This document shows, one piece after another, positions 34,894 to 44,503 of a stretch of 64,000 bases of DNA. Origin of the DNA: Pseudomonas mediterranea CFBP 5447 (lineage in GTDB: Bacteria > Pseudomonadota > Gammaproteobacteria > Pseudomonadales > Pseudomonadaceae); contig NZ_KN322985.1 in the NCBI RefSeq assembly GCF_000774145.1, forward strand, positions 85,910 to 149,909. Reading direction: 5' to 3'. The translations under genes were made by a program, and so were the position numbers. The notes under the pieces are model-generated. The model did no database searches, was not told the origin of the DNA, and was given only the letters and a program-made list of their open reading frames with translations. The first letter of the stretch is position 1. Every line of letters starts with the position of its first letter.

Positions 34894-36129
34894 GGCCGGA
34901 TCAATCACCGAGATCCCGGCCAAAGCCCCCGCCAACCGAACCCCACTCGCCCGCTGGCAATTGAGCTGAACCCGCTCCAGCCCCAACCAGTCGGCCATGC
35001 GCCGCAGATTCATCGCCAACGTCTGTATCCCCTTCTCGTCCAACCCTGGCTGCTCCTCATGCACAGCGTGCACCGCCAACCGGCCATGGGCTCGCTCCGC
35101 CCGCAGGTCCACCCGAGCGGCAATGCGTTCGTTGTGCAGGAACGGCAATACGTAATAGCCATACACCCGCTTGTGCGCCGGGGTGTAGATTTCCAGTCGA
35201 TAACGGAAGTCGAACAGCCGTTCGGTACGATTGCGCTCCCAAACCAATGAGTCGAACGGCGAGAGCAAGGCGCTGGTCGTCACGTTGCGGGGAATTTTCC
35301 CTGTCGGCAGACACCAAGCCGGCTGCTTCCAGCCTTGCACCTGACAGCGCCACAGCTCACCGGCTTCCTCCAGCTCGGCCAGGCGCCCACGGCTATCGGC
35401 CGGATCGAGACGGAAATAGTCGCGCAGGTCTTTCTCGGTCCCTACGCCCAATGCCCCGGCGGCATGCAGCAGCAAGGCGCGCTGGGCCTGGGCCTCGTCC
35501 GGAACCGGTTGTTCCAGGATCGAAGCCGGGAACACCCGCTCCGGCAAGTCGTACAGCCGCTCGAAGCCGCGTCGCCCGGCCACCGTGACCTCGCCCGCGG
35601 CGAACAGCCACTCCAGCGCATGCTTCTCGGCACTCCAGTCCCACCAGGGGCCGGCCTTTTCCGCCCGAGTGGACAGGCTCCCAGCGCCCAGGGCGCCTTG
35701 CTCCCGGACCGCCGCCAGGACGCGATGAATGACATCCTGCCGCTCACGGCCGAACCGCGCCAATTGTTGATAGATGCCTTCGCCACGAGCCGCGCGGGCC
35801 ATGCGCCAACGCATCAGCGGATACATCGACAGGGGCAACAACGACGCTTCGTGCCCCCAGTATTCGAACAGCGTGCGCCGTCGCCCCAGGCTCCAGGCAG
35901 CTTGATCGAGCAGTTCGGGGTTGTAGTGACCGAGGCGGGAAAACAGCGGGAGGTAATGCGAACGTACCAGGGCATTGACCGAATCGATCTGCAGCACGCC
36001 GAGGCGTTCGATCAGGCGATTGAGGCGTGAGGGTTGCACCGAAGCCGGCGGCAGCCGCCCATGGAATCCCTGGGCGGCCAACGCCAGACGCCGGGCCTGT
36101 TTGAGGGTAAAGGATACAGTCGCGGGCAT
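34864..36129 (-). CDS. ycaQ: YcaQ-family winged-helix DNA glycosylase
   Basis: 421 residues from ATG 36129, preceded by AAGGAGA. Members of the HTH_42/AlkX family (E. coli YcaQ) unhook DNA interstrand crosslinks; tandem winged helices form the DNA-binding surface. Recognisable blocks are GVLQIDSVNALVRSHYLPLFSR, RTLFEYWGHEASLLP and a late YYVLPFLHNERIAARVDLRAER. The last nine residues (PSRAGSLPH) are encoded by a REP element, so the C-terminus has been altered by repeat insertion. Function in Pseudomonas is by homology only. Confidence 0.88.
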   Translation of the reverse strand: MPATVSFTLKQARRLALAAQGFHGRLPPASVQPSRLNRLIERLGVLQIDSVNALVRSHYLPLFSRLGHYNPELLDQAAWSLGRRRTLFEYWGHEASLLPLSMYPLMRWRMARAARGEGIYQQLARFGRERQDVIHRVLAAVREQGALGAGSLSTRAEKAGPWWDWSAEKHALEWLFAAGEVTVAGRRGFERLYDLPERVFPASILEQPVPDEAQAQRALLLHAAGALGVGTEKDLRDYFRLDPADSRGRLAELEEAGELWRCQVQGWKQPAWCLPTGKIPRNVTTSALLSPFDSLVWERNRTERLFDFRYRLEIYTPAHKRVYGYYVLPFLHNERIAARVDLRAERAHGRLAVHAVHEEQPGLDEKGIQTLAMNLRRMADWLGLERVQLNCQRASGVRLAGALAGISVIDPAPSRAGSLPH

Positions 36130-36193
36130 GGAGATCTCCTTCTCTGCTCGCAACCTACCTCACCAGTTATCGATTTGTGTAGGGAGGGATGGC

Positions 36194-36412
36194 TCATTTG
36201 TGCAGTGGGTCATCCCAGAATGGCCGAACCACTTCCTGTTCTACATCTGCACGGCTGACGCCGATGTCCTTGAGCGCCTCGTCGCTCAGACCGGCGAGCA
36301 ACTCACGCTCGTGGTGCAATTCATACCAGCGGCTAAACTTGTGCAGCAGGTCGCCGAGGGAAAAATGGAATGAATGTCTATCTATCGATACGTATCCTTT
36401 CTGACCTTTCAT
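36194..36412 (-). CDS. DUF1127 small protein
   Basis: 72 residues from ATG 36412, with GGAGG a few bases upstream. The C-terminal motif RELLAGLSDEALKDIGVSRADVEQEVVRPFW is a classical DUF1127 (YjiS-like) domain. Longer than the ~45-residue minimal members because of an N-terminal extension. Small Arg-rich DUF1127 proteins have been linked to phosphate, carbon and RNA metabolism in alphaproteobacteria; the role here is unknown. Divergent from a LysR regulator, which might control it. Confidence 0.9.
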   Translation of the reverse strand: MKGQKGYVSIDRHSFHFSLGDLLHKFSRWYELHHERELLAGLSDEALKDIGVSRADVEQEVVRPFWDDPLHK

Positions 36413-36509
36413 CGTGATGTCCTCCGTTGGGGGTGGTTCAAGTCTCGCCCCAAGGCTAAGATCAATCCAACGAATGTTTCTTATGCAATACATCTCGGAG
36501 ATTGATCAA

Positions 36510-37364
36510 TTGTCGAGTTACCCGAGCATCGATACGGAAGTGCTGCGGACCTTCGTCGCCATCGCCGACCAGGGCGGGTTTACCCGCGCCGGTGAATTGG
36601 TCAATCGCACCCAATCCGCCGTCAGCATGCAGATGAAGCGCCTCGAGGAAGATGTATTGCAGCGACGGTTGTTCGAGCGTGACGGGCGCCAGGTCAAACT
36701 CACCGCCGAAGGCCAGGTGCTGCTGGGTTATGCCCGACGCATCCTCAAGCTGCACAGTGAGGTGTTCAATACCCTGCGTGAACCGCACATGGTCGGCACC
36801 GTGCGCATCGGCACGCCGGATGACTACGTCATGCGCTTCCTGCCCGGCATCCTGCAGCGCTTCGCCCAGTTCTATCCGTTGATCGAGATTGAAGTGCACT
36901 GCGAATCGTCCAAGCAGTTGCTGCTGCGCCAGGACCTTGACCTGTCCATCGTTACCCGCAAACCGGGGGATGAAATCGGCCAGCTATTGCGTAAGGAACG
37001 CTTTGTCTGGGCTGAAGCGGCGTGCTTCAGCGCCCATGAGAAAACACCGCTGCCGCTGGCGATGTTCAATAGCGATTGTTTCTGCCGGCAATGGGCCTGC
37101 AATGCCCTGGATGCCATGGGCCGCGAATATCGCGTGGCTTATAACAGCTCCAGCCTGTCGGCCCTCATGGCAGTGGTGGGCGCGGGACTGGCGATCACCG
37201 CGCAACTGGAAAGCCTGCTGACACCGGACATGCGCGTGCTCGGCGAGGCCGAAAACCTGCCGGAGCTGCCCGAGGCCAGCATCATGCTGATCCGCAACCT
37301 GCACAATCCCTCGCCCATCACCGAGTGCCTGGCCGAGCACATCGTCGAAGGCTTCAAACTTTAA
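36510..37364 (+). CDS. LysR-family transcriptional regulator
   Basis: 284 residues if translation begins at TTG 36510, which has CGGAG nine bases upstream; ATG 36474 or 36483 would add 9-12 residues but lack a ribosome site. N-terminal winged helix-turn-helix (VLRTFVAIADQGGFTRAGEL, TQSAVSMQMKRLEE) and a C-terminal periplasmic-binding-like effector domain. Candidates for control are the divergent DUF1127 gene and the convergent transporter. Effector unknown. Its end overlaps the TauE-family gene by 11 bases. Confidence 0.92.
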   Translation: MSSYPSIDTEVLRTFVAIADQGGFTRAGELVNRTQSAVSMQMKRLEEDVLQRRLFERDGRQVKLTAEGQVLLGYARRILKLHSEVFNTLREPHMVGTVRIGTPDDYVMRFLPGILQRFAQFYPLIEIEVHCESSKQLLLRQDLDLSIVTRKPGDEIGQLLRKERFVWAEAACFSAHEKTPLPLAMFNSDCFCRQWACNALDAMGREYRVAYNSSSLSALMAVVGAGLAITAQLESLLTPDMRVLGEAENLPELPEASIMLIRNLHNPSPITECLAEHIVEGFKL

Positions 37365-38103
37365 AGGCGAGCAGGACCGCGCACAGCACCAGGAACCCGC
37401 AGAACAGCCCGCGCAACAGCCGCTCCGGCATGGCGTGGGCGACTTTGACGCCCCAACTGATGCTCAGCAGACCGCCAACGGCCAATGGCAAACCGATCCA
37501 CCAGTCCACCTGATGGTGGAATGCATAGGTGGCCAGGGTGACGCCGGTACTGGGCAAGGCCAGCGACAACGACAATCCTTGGGCGACCACTTGGGTAGTG
37601 CCGAACACGCTGGTCAGGATTGGTGTCGCGACGACAGCACCGCCGACACCGAACAGACCGCCCATGGTCCCGGATGCCGCCCCCAGCACCCCCAGCCATG
37701 GCCAGCCGTGGCGCATCTGCGCTGAAGCCGGTGCGGTGGCGGAAAACATTCGGATCAGGTTATAGGCCGCCAGGGCGACCAGGAACGCGACGAAGCCGAT
37801 TCGCATGCTTTCGGCGTCGACACCGACGGCCCAGATCGAGCCGAGCCAGGCAAAGCAGAAACCCATGGAGGCCAGCGGCAGTACATGACGCAATTCGATG
37901 CGATTGCGCTGGTGATAACGCCACAGCGCGAGCATCACATTGGGAACCACCATCACCAGGGCGGTGCCCTGGGCGATCTGCTGGTCCAGACCGAACCATA
38001 CGCCCAGCACCGGAATCGCGATCAGCCCTCCACCGATACCGAACAATCCCCCCAAGATGCCCAACGCAGCCCCCAGCACCAGATACAATGCAACTTCGAT
38101 CAC
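37354..38103 (-). CDS. TauE/SafE-family sulfite exporter-like membrane protein
   Basis: 249 residues with about eight hydrophobic helices and internal duplication: GIGGGLIAIPVLGVWFGL in the first half and GVGGAVVATPILTSVFGT in the second are the paired family motifs. TauE/SafE proteins export sulfite or organosulfur acids, but many are uncharacterised. Convergent with and overlapping a LysR gene, whose control of it is possible but not shown. Confidence 0.92.
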   Translation of the reverse strand: MIEVALYLVLGAALGILGGLFGIGGGLIAIPVLGVWFGLDQQIAQGTALVMVVPNVMLALWRYHQRNRIELRHVLPLASMGFCFAWLGSIWAVGVDAESMRIGFVAFLVALAAYNLIRMFSATAPASAQMRHGWPWLGVLGAASGTMGGLFGVGGAVVATPILTSVFGTTQVVAQGLSLSLALPSTGVTLATYAFHHQVDWWIGLPLAVGGLLSISWGVKVAHAMPERLLRGLFCGFLVLCAVLLAFKV

Positions 38104-38247
38104 AGACGTTCCCCCTTCATCAGGGCGTCTATCCTACGCAGTTGGCGTCAGTGGGGAAACGCAACATCTGATCAGAACGTCGGAATTATCTGGCGCCTTA
38201 AAGATTCGCACGCTAGATTCATAGCATTATCGATTGAAGGTTTTGCC

Positions 38248-38709
38248 ATGAGCCCCCAGCGCGACACTCCCGAACCCTGCGAAGCCCTGTTGCTCGACAA
38301 CCAGGTCTGCTTTGCCCTGCATTCCACGTCACTGATGATGACCAAGGTCTACAAGCCGTTGCTGCAAGCCCTGGGCCTGACCTATCCGCAGTATCTGGCG
38401 ATGATGGTGTTGTGGGAAAAAGACGGCTTGACCGTCGGTGAAATCAGCACGCGCCTGCTCACCGACCCCGGCTCGCTGACGCCCCTGCTCAAGCGCCTGG
38501 AGGCCGAAGGCCTGCTGAGCCGCACCCGCAGCCGTGAAGATGAACGGGTGGTCATCGTCGAACTCACCGAACAGGGCCGCGCACTCCATGAAAAAGCCCT
38601 CGATATTCCCCAGTGCATCCTCGCCGCCAGCGGCCAGACACTGGAACAGCTGAAAAAGCTGCAACTCGACCTGCAGGCACTGCGCAGCCACTTGCAGGAC
38701 AGTCTGTAG
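38248..38709 (+). CDS. ohrR: Organic hydroperoxide resistance repressor OhrR
   Basis: 153 residues, MarR family. Cys21 in LDNQVCFALHSTS is the peroxide-reactive residue of OhrR, with Tyr residues at the usual YKPLLQALGLTYPQYL positions; an additional Cys lies at residue 11. GAAGG precedes the ATG. Located upstream of ohr on the same strand, with a REP doublet between. Expected to repress ohr until oxidised by organic hydroperoxides. Paralogue of the OspR-like protein at 24337. Confidence 0.95.
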   Translation: MSPQRDTPEPCEALLLDNQVCFALHSTSLMMTKVYKPLLQALGLTYPQYLAMMVLWEKDGLTVGEISTRLLTDPGSLTPLLKRLEAEGLLSRTRSREDERVVIVELTEQGRALHEKALDIPQCILAASGQTLEQLKKLQLDLQALRSHLQDSL

Positions 38710-38755
38710 CCTCATCCCCAGGGGATGGGCTCGTTTGCGAAAACATCCTCTTACC

Positions 38756-38852
38756 GCTATCGCGAGCAGGCTCGCTCCCACCCGGGTTCTGAGCGTCCAC
38801 AGAAATCGCGTCCACCACGGCCACCTGTGGGAGCGAGCCTGCTCGCGATAGC
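38756..38852. repeat. REP doublet (GTGGGAGCGAGC family)
   Basis: GCTATCGCGAGCAGGCTCGC on the left faces CTGTGGGAGCGAGCCTGCTC on the right, about 45 bases apart. It separates ohrR from the ohr promoter. Confidence 0.9.
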
Positions 38853-38958
38853 GTCACTCCAGCCTCCGCAAAAAAAATTCAATTCAACCAAACAGCTCTA
38901 ATTCAAGGCTTTCATGCCCATTGCGCCCGAAAAACAGTCCCTCGAACAAAAATTTATC

Positions 38959-38987
38959 TTGCACACTAAATATTAGCGATCTATATT
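38959..38987 (+). promoter_or_regulatory. Sigma-70 promoter of ohr
   Basis: TTGCAC (38959-38964) and TATATT (38982-38987) are separated by exactly 17 bases. The spacer holds the near-dyad CTAAATATTAG (38966-38976), a plausible OhrR contact. The -35 hexamer is identical to that of the gpx promoter. Confidence 0.7.
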
Positions 38988-39054
38988 CGCTTCACACCTA
39001 CTTAGCGCGCAAACATTTAGCGCAAAAACACCACCCAGAAACGAGGCTCTCATC

Positions 39055-39474
39055 ATGCAAACTCTCTACACCGCAATCGCAACCTCCACCGGCGGCCGTG
39101 ACGGTCGTGCGATCTCCAGTGACAACATCCTCGACGTCAAACTCGCCACCCCGAAAGAACTCGGTGGTGCCGGCGGTGCGGCGACCAATCCGGAACAACT
39201 GTTTGCCGCCGGCTATTCGGCCTGCTTCATCGGCGCCCTGAAATTCGTCGCCGGCCAAAGCAAGCGCAAGATCCCGGACGATGCCTCGATCACCGCTCAT
39301 GTCGGCATCGGTCAGATTCCCGGCGGTTTCGGTCTCGACATCGACCTGCACATCAGCTTGCCCGGCCTGGACCAGACCGACGCGCAAAGCCTGGTGGACG
39401 CGGCTCACCAGGTCTGCCCGTACTCCAACGCCACCCGCGGCAACGTTGATGTGCGCCTGCACGTGACCGTTTAA
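39055..39474 (+). CDS. ohr: Organic hydroperoxide resistance protein Ohr
   Basis: 139 residues, OsmC superfamily. The peroxidatic Cys57 is in AAGYSACFIGAL and the resolving Cys121 in VCPYSNATRGN, the Ohr signature. It reduces organic and lipid hydroperoxides with lipoylated proteins as electron donors. An operon with the following hydrolase gene is likely because only 34 bases separate them. Confidence 0.97.
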   Translation: MQTLYTAIATSTGGRDGRAISSDNILDVKLATPKELGGAGGAATNPEQLFAAGYSACFIGALKFVAGQSKRKIPDDASITAHVGIGQIPGGFGLDIDLHISLPGLDQTDAQSLVDAAHQVCPYSNATRGNVDVRLHVTV

Positions 39475-39508
39475 CCCACCGATCCGGACCGAACCCAAGG
39501 AGATTTCC

Positions 39509-40522
39509 ATGAACACGTTCACCAAGGCCCTGACCGGCACCCTTCTCGCACTTGGCGTCAGCAGCGCCTTCGCCGACGGCATCGTCGAGCACAACACCCA
39601 GGCGTTTCTCGACGCATTGAATGCCGGCACCGGCAAGCCCCTGGAACAACTGTCACCGAAGGACGCCCGCGCGGTACTGGTCGGTGCCCAGGCGGGGGTG
39701 AAACTGACCTTGCCCAAGGCGGATATCAGCGAGAAGACCATCCAGGTCGATGGCCAGTCGATCAGTCTGACCATCGTTCGCCCGGCCGGGGTCAAGGGTG
39801 AGTTGCCCGTGTTCATGTTCTTTCACGGCGGTGGCTGGGTCCTGGGAGATTTCCCGACCCACGAACGCCTGGTTCGGGACCTGGTGGCGGGATCGGGAGC
39901 CGTGGCGGTGTTCGTCAACTACACGCCCTCCCCCGAGGCGCATTACCCGGTGGCGATCAACCAGGCCTATGCCGCAACCAAGTGGGTGGCCGAGCACGGC
40001 AAGCAGATCAATGTCGACGGCAAGCGCCTGGCCGTGGCGGGTAACAGTGTCGGCGGTAACATGGCAGCCGTCGTGGCCTTGATGGCCAAGGACAAGGGCA
40101 CGCCGGCGATCCGCTTCCAGGCGCTGTTATGGCCGGTGACCGATGCGAACTTCGAGACCGCGTCCTACAACCAATTCGCCGAGGGACATTTCCTCAGCAA
40201 GAACATGATGAAATGGTTCTGGGACAACTACACCACCGATGCCGGGCAACGTAACGAGATCTACGCCTCGCCGCTGCGGGCCAGCACCACACAACTCAAG
40301 GGCCTGCCGCCCGCACTGGTGCAGACCGCCGAAGCCGATGTACTGCGCGACGAAGGTGAAGCCTACGCACGCAAACTGGATGCGGCGGGCGTGCCGGTCA
40401 CGGCGGTGCGCTACAACGGCATGATCCACGACTATGGCTTGCTCAACGTGGTCAGCCAGGTGCCGGCGGTGCGCTCGGCGATGTTGCAAGCATCTGAAGA
40501 GCTCAAGCAGCACTTGAAATAA
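39509..40522 (+). CDS. Secreted alpha/beta hydrolase (hormone-sensitive-lipase type)
   Basis: 337 residues. An N-terminal signal peptide with cleavage near SSAFADG predicts a periplasmic enzyme. The HSL motif FFHGGGWVLGD forms the oxyanion hole; the nucleophile lies in VAGNSVGGNMAA, and LRDEGEAYA and MIHDYGLLN supply the acid and His. Esterase or lipase activity on short acyl esters is likely. It follows ohr and probably shares its transcript, which suggests a role with peroxidised lipids or esters; that is inference. Confidence 0.9.
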   Translation: MNTFTKALTGTLLALGVSSAFADGIVEHNTQAFLDALNAGTGKPLEQLSPKDARAVLVGAQAGVKLTLPKADISEKTIQVDGQSISLTIVRPAGVKGELPVFMFFHGGGWVLGDFPTHERLVRDLVAGSGAVAVFVNYTPSPEAHYPVAINQAYAATKWVAEHGKQINVDGKRLAVAGNSVGGNMAAVVALMAKDKGTPAIRFQALLWPVTDANFETASYNQFAEGHFLSKNMMKWFWDNYTTDAGQRNEIYASPLRASTTQLKGLPPALVQTAEADVLRDEGEAYARKLDAAGVPVTAVRYNGMIHDYGLLNVVSQVPAVRSAMLQASEELKQHLK

Positions 40523-40548
40523 GCGCACAGGAAAGCCAGGCGCAGCCA

Positions 40549-40580
40549 CTGTGGCGAGGGAGCAAGCTCCCTCGCCACAG
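40549..40580. repeat. Solitary REP palindrome
   Basis: CTGTGGCGAGGGAGC and GCTCCCTCGCCACAG meet with only two bases between, a collapsed head-to-head pair of the GTGGCGAGGGAGC family. Lies directly after the hydrolase gene. Confidence 0.9.
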
Positions 40581-40618
40581 CGTCCAGCCCCGAAAAAACC
40601 TGTTCAGGCCAAGAGAAA

Positions 40619-40650
40619 TAAAAAAGCCCGACTCAATGGTCGGGCTTTTT
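40619..40650. terminator. Bidirectional rho-independent terminator
   Basis: AAAAAGCCCGAC pairs with GTCGGGCTTTTT-type sequence around TCAATG; flanking A and T runs allow use by the hydrolase gene (+) and efp (-). Confidence 0.9.
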
Positions 40651-40667
40651 CATACACAAGACTTCGC

Positions 40668-41237
40668 TTATTTAGCGCGGCCTTTGTAGGAACCGCCTTC
40701 GCGGGTATCGATCTCGATCATATCGCCGATTTCGATGAAGTCAGCAACCGACAGCTCGGTACCGTTCTTCAGTTTGGCAGGCTTCATCACCTTGCCGGAA
40801 GTGTCGCCGCGAGCGGAACCTTCGGTGTAGTCAACCTGACGCACGATGGTGGTCGGCAGCTCTACGGAAACCAGGCGGCCTTCGAAGAATACGGCTTCGC
40901 AGACGTCGGTCATGCCTTCTTCCACGAATGGCAGAACGCTTTCGATGTCTTCGGCGTTCAGCTCGTACATGGTGTAGTCAGTGGTGTCCATGAACGTGTA
41001 GGAGTCGCCGCTGATGAAGGACAGGGTCGCTTCCTTGCGGTCGAGGATCACGTCGTCCAGTTTGTCGTCCGCACCGTAAACGGTTTCGGTCTTGTAACCG
41101 GTCAGCAGGTTCTTCAGCTTGGTCTTCATGATCGCGCTGTTACGACCCGACTTGGTGAATTCAGCTTTCTGAACCAGCCAAGGATCGTTGTCGATACGAA
41201 TCACGGTACCGGGTTTGAGTTCTTTACCAGTTTTCAT
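40668..41237 (-). CDS. efp: Translation elongation factor P
   Basis: 189 residues, three OB-like domains. EF-P rescues ribosomes stalled on polyproline. The modification loop reads KSGRNSA with Arg at position 32, not Lys, which is the substrate type for EarP rhamnosylation; the earP gene is immediately upstream on the same strand (48-base gap). No epmA/epmB genes are present. The pair forms a self-contained factor-plus-modifier unit. Confidence 0.97.
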   Translation of the reverse strand: MKTGKELKPGTVIRIDNDPWLVQKAEFTKSGRNSAIMKTKLKNLLTGYKTETVYGADDKLDDVILDRKEATLSFISGDSYTFMDTTDYTMYELNAEDIESVLPFVEEGMTDVCEAVFFEGRLVSVELPTTIVRQVDYTEGSARGDTSGKVMKPAKLKNGTELSVADFIEIGDMIEIDTREGGSYKGRAK

Positions 41238-41285
41238 TGCGAATATCCGAATTTGGATGGGAGTGACAAAAATCTAGGCCGCGTA

Positions 41286-42419
41286 TCATATCCAATTTCC
41301 ATAAAACTTCACCAGCGCCGCGGCAAGATCGGCTCGCGAAGCCTGTTCCAGGCACCACGCACGGGCATGTTCAGCCAGCGTCGGCAGCTGTTCGCAGGTG
41401 GTGTTCCAGTGTTGGGACATGTCTCGGCCGGCATTCCACGCCCGCCAGAGACCGCTCATCGCTTTTTCGGCCGCCTCTGGAAGCCCCTGGGTGTAAAGCC
41501 TGAGAAATGCGTCGAGTTTTTCCAGATGAACGTCTTCTTCCTGCTGGTAGATATGCCAGAGGAAAGGTCGACCCGCCCATTGCGCGCGCACGAAGGAGTC
41601 CTCGCCCCGCACCGCATTGAAATCGCAGCACCAGAGCAACCGATCGTATTGATCCTGCCGGACAAACGGCAGCACCTGTACCGTCAGGGCGCCGCGTCGA
41701 TGCAATGCACCGACCTTGAGATCGGTAACCCCGAGCCAACGCTGGACATCCCCCAGCACCCGCCCTTCGGGAACCAGCACATGGGACGGCCGGGTATCGC
41801 CGGCCATCGCATCGAACCAACTGGCCAGGCCGGCATTTTCGTAGGCAAACAGCGAAATAAGCCGCGCATCCGCTGCCCGCTCGACGCCCAAACCTTGCAG
41901 GAACGTCCGTTGCGCCGTGACGTCCTGTTGAAACTGCCGACGCCGTTCCAGCAAGCCAGACTCACGCAGCAAGCCGCCGGTCCCCTCGCGAAAGCCGGGG
42001 AAAAAGAAATACTTCTGGACATGCTTGTATTTGACCGAAGGCAACCCGTGGCAGCCGGTCACCCAGTCCTCGGCGCTCAGGTAGTCCAGGTTCATCCAGA
42101 GCGGCGTGGTCTGGCGCTCCGCCATTGCGTCCATGTAGGCGCCGGGCAACTGGCAGGCAAACGCAGCGATCACCACATCGGCGGCATCGGTGCCCGGCCA
42201 GTCCTTGGGCCAATGGCGCACATCCACGCCTTGTTGCCATTGCTCGGCCAGCGTGACGTCGATTTCCGGACAGAGCCGTTCGAAGGCTCGCAGGTCATCG
42301 ACCCATAGCCGGACCGCGCACTGGTGCTCGGCCACCAATTGCCGGGCCAGGCGCCAGGTGACGCCGATGTCGCCAAAGTTATCGACGACGGTGCAAAAAA
42401 TGTCCCAACGCACGGTCAT
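41286..42419 (-). CDS. earP: EF-P arginine-32 rhamnosyltransferase EarP
   Basis: 377 residues, GT-B-like enzyme that transfers rhamnose from dTDP-rhamnose to Arg32 of EF-P. The N-terminal WDIFCTVVDNFGDIGVTWRL is the EarP acceptor-side motif with the catalytic Asp in DNFGDIG, and QDQYDRLLWCCDFNAVRGEDS near the C-terminus contributes to the donor site. Transcribed ahead of efp on the same strand. Divergent from a small membrane-protein gene. Confidence 0.96.
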   Translation of the reverse strand: MTVRWDIFCTVVDNFGDIGVTWRLARQLVAEHQCAVRLWVDDLRAFERLCPEIDVTLAEQWQQGVDVRHWPKDWPGTDAADVVIAAFACQLPGAYMDAMAERQTTPLWMNLDYLSAEDWVTGCHGLPSVKYKHVQKYFFFPGFREGTGGLLRESGLLERRRQFQQDVTAQRTFLQGLGVERAADARLISLFAYENAGLASWFDAMAGDTRPSHVLVPEGRVLGDVQRWLGVTDLKVGALHRRGALTVQVLPFVRQDQYDRLLWCCDFNAVRGEDSFVRAQWAGRPFLWHIYQQEEDVHLEKLDAFLRLYTQGLPEAAEKAMSGLWRAWNAGRDMSQHWNTTCEQLPTLAEHARAWCLEQASRADLAAALVKFYGNWI

Positions 42420-42540
42420 TCCCGATTCCCTGTGGCAAAGCTTCGATTGTCCCGAATAAACCGATGATGCAGAAGAGCCGACGGCGATTAATCTTCATGC
42501 GACAATCACAGCCTACACGTGCCCCTGCCAGGAAGCAGCC

Positions 42541-42927
42541 ATGCCTGATCACCCTCCCGCCCCGCGCCTCACCGCCTTGCAACTGACCATCAGCATTGCC
42601 CTGGGTCTGTGGCTGGGATTCCTCGCTATTGTGCTGACGGGCTGGCTGCTGTCTAGATTCGTCCTGGGTGAACAACTCGCCCCGGTGGCCGCCGCCGTGC
42701 ACCAACTGGCGCAACCGCCAGCCGTGCAACCGCCTCCCGAACCGCAGAATTCCATGTTCGAGCAGTACCAGCAGAACCTTCACCGTAACGAACAACGGCA
42801 AGCCCTCGACCAGGCGCGCAGCAACCCGCGCAATCAATCCAACCCCAAGTGCCAGTTCTGGCTGGAACAGGATCGGAACGCGCCGAGCGAGAAGACCCGC
42901 GCCAACGTTTTGCAATTCTGCGACTGA
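42541..42927 (+). CDS. Small membrane-anchored hypothetical protein
   Basis: 128 residues, family not recognised. One N-terminal membrane helix (about 17-42; ISIALGLWLGFLAIVLTGWL) is followed by a Pro/Gln-rich linker (QPPAVQPPPEPQN) and a polar C-terminal part with two cysteines near NPKCQFW and VLQFCD. Topology predicts a periplasmic tail in which the Cys pair could form a disulfide. The next gene starts two bases after its stop, so the two are co-transcribed. Confidence 0.75.
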   Translation: MPDHPPAPRLTALQLTISIALGLWLGFLAIVLTGWLLSRFVLGEQLAPVAAAVHQLAQPPAVQPPPEPQNSMFEQYQQNLHRNEQRQALDQARSNPRNQSNPKCQFWLEQDRNAPSEKTRANVLQFCD

Positions 42928-42929
42928 TC

Positions 42930-43412
42930 ATGAACAAACAGACCGTCCACCAGTTGATTCTCGACAAGCTCAAGGTCGATCTCGACATCGCCGAACGCGC
43001 CGCGCAGACCGCCTACGAAACCGCGACCCACGAAGAAAACATCGCCGAGAACAAATACGACACCCTGGGTCTCGAAGCGTCCTACCTCGCCGCCGGACAA
43101 GCCAGGCGCGTGGAAGAAATCCGCCAGGCCCTCGCCCTCTGCCAGAACCTGGCCCTCAGGCCCTATGACGCGCAGCGCGGCATCCAGGTGGGTGCCCTGG
43201 TCGGGCTGGAGGATGAAGACGGTCGCCAGCAATGGTTGTTCCTGGGGCCTGACGCTGCGGGATTGAAAGTCTCGCTGGTGGGGCAACCGATCACGGTCAT
43301 CACCCCTCGCTCGCCGCTGGGCCGAGGCCTGCTGGGCAAGTTCGAAGGGGATGAAGTGGAGATCGTCGTAGCGGGCGCCCGGCAACAGTTCGCTGTCACC
43401 GAGGCGATATAG
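42930..43412 (+). CDS. GreA/GreB-family-like protein
   Basis: 160 residues from ATG 42930. A long N-terminal helix region (AERAAQTAYETATHEENIAE) resembles the Gre coiled coil, and the C-terminal portion, QVGALVGLEDEDGRQQWLFLG to ITVITPRSPLGRGLLG, matches the FKBP-like domain of Gre factors including the SPLGRGLLGK signature. The acidic tip residues of authentic Gre proteins are not clearly conserved, so it may bind RNA polymerase without cleavage activity. A canonical GreB is encoded at 55195. Confidence 0.82.
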   Translation: MNKQTVHQLILDKLKVDLDIAERAAQTAYETATHEENIAENKYDTLGLEASYLAAGQARRVEEIRQALALCQNLALRPYDAQRGIQVGALVGLEDEDGRQQWLFLGPDAAGLKVSLVGQPITVITPRSPLGRGLLGKFEGDEVEIVVAGARQQFAVTEAI

Positions 43413-43418
43413 CGAAGA

Positions 43419-44402
<984 letters not shown>

Positions 44403-44503
44403 TCAAAGCAGTTGGACGCCACGGGCATCAGCGACGGTATATAACTATATGAATGGTCGTGGCAATAAATCTAGAACTTTTTATAAAAAGCCATCATTTG
44501 GCC

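Larger units (their letters stand above)
38710..39054. other. 345-bp ohrR-ohr intergenic region
   Basis: First holds the REP doublet, then an AT-rich stretch with AATTCAATTC and TAATTCAAGG elements near 38878-38903 and the ohr promoter. No gene. Confidence 0.6.
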
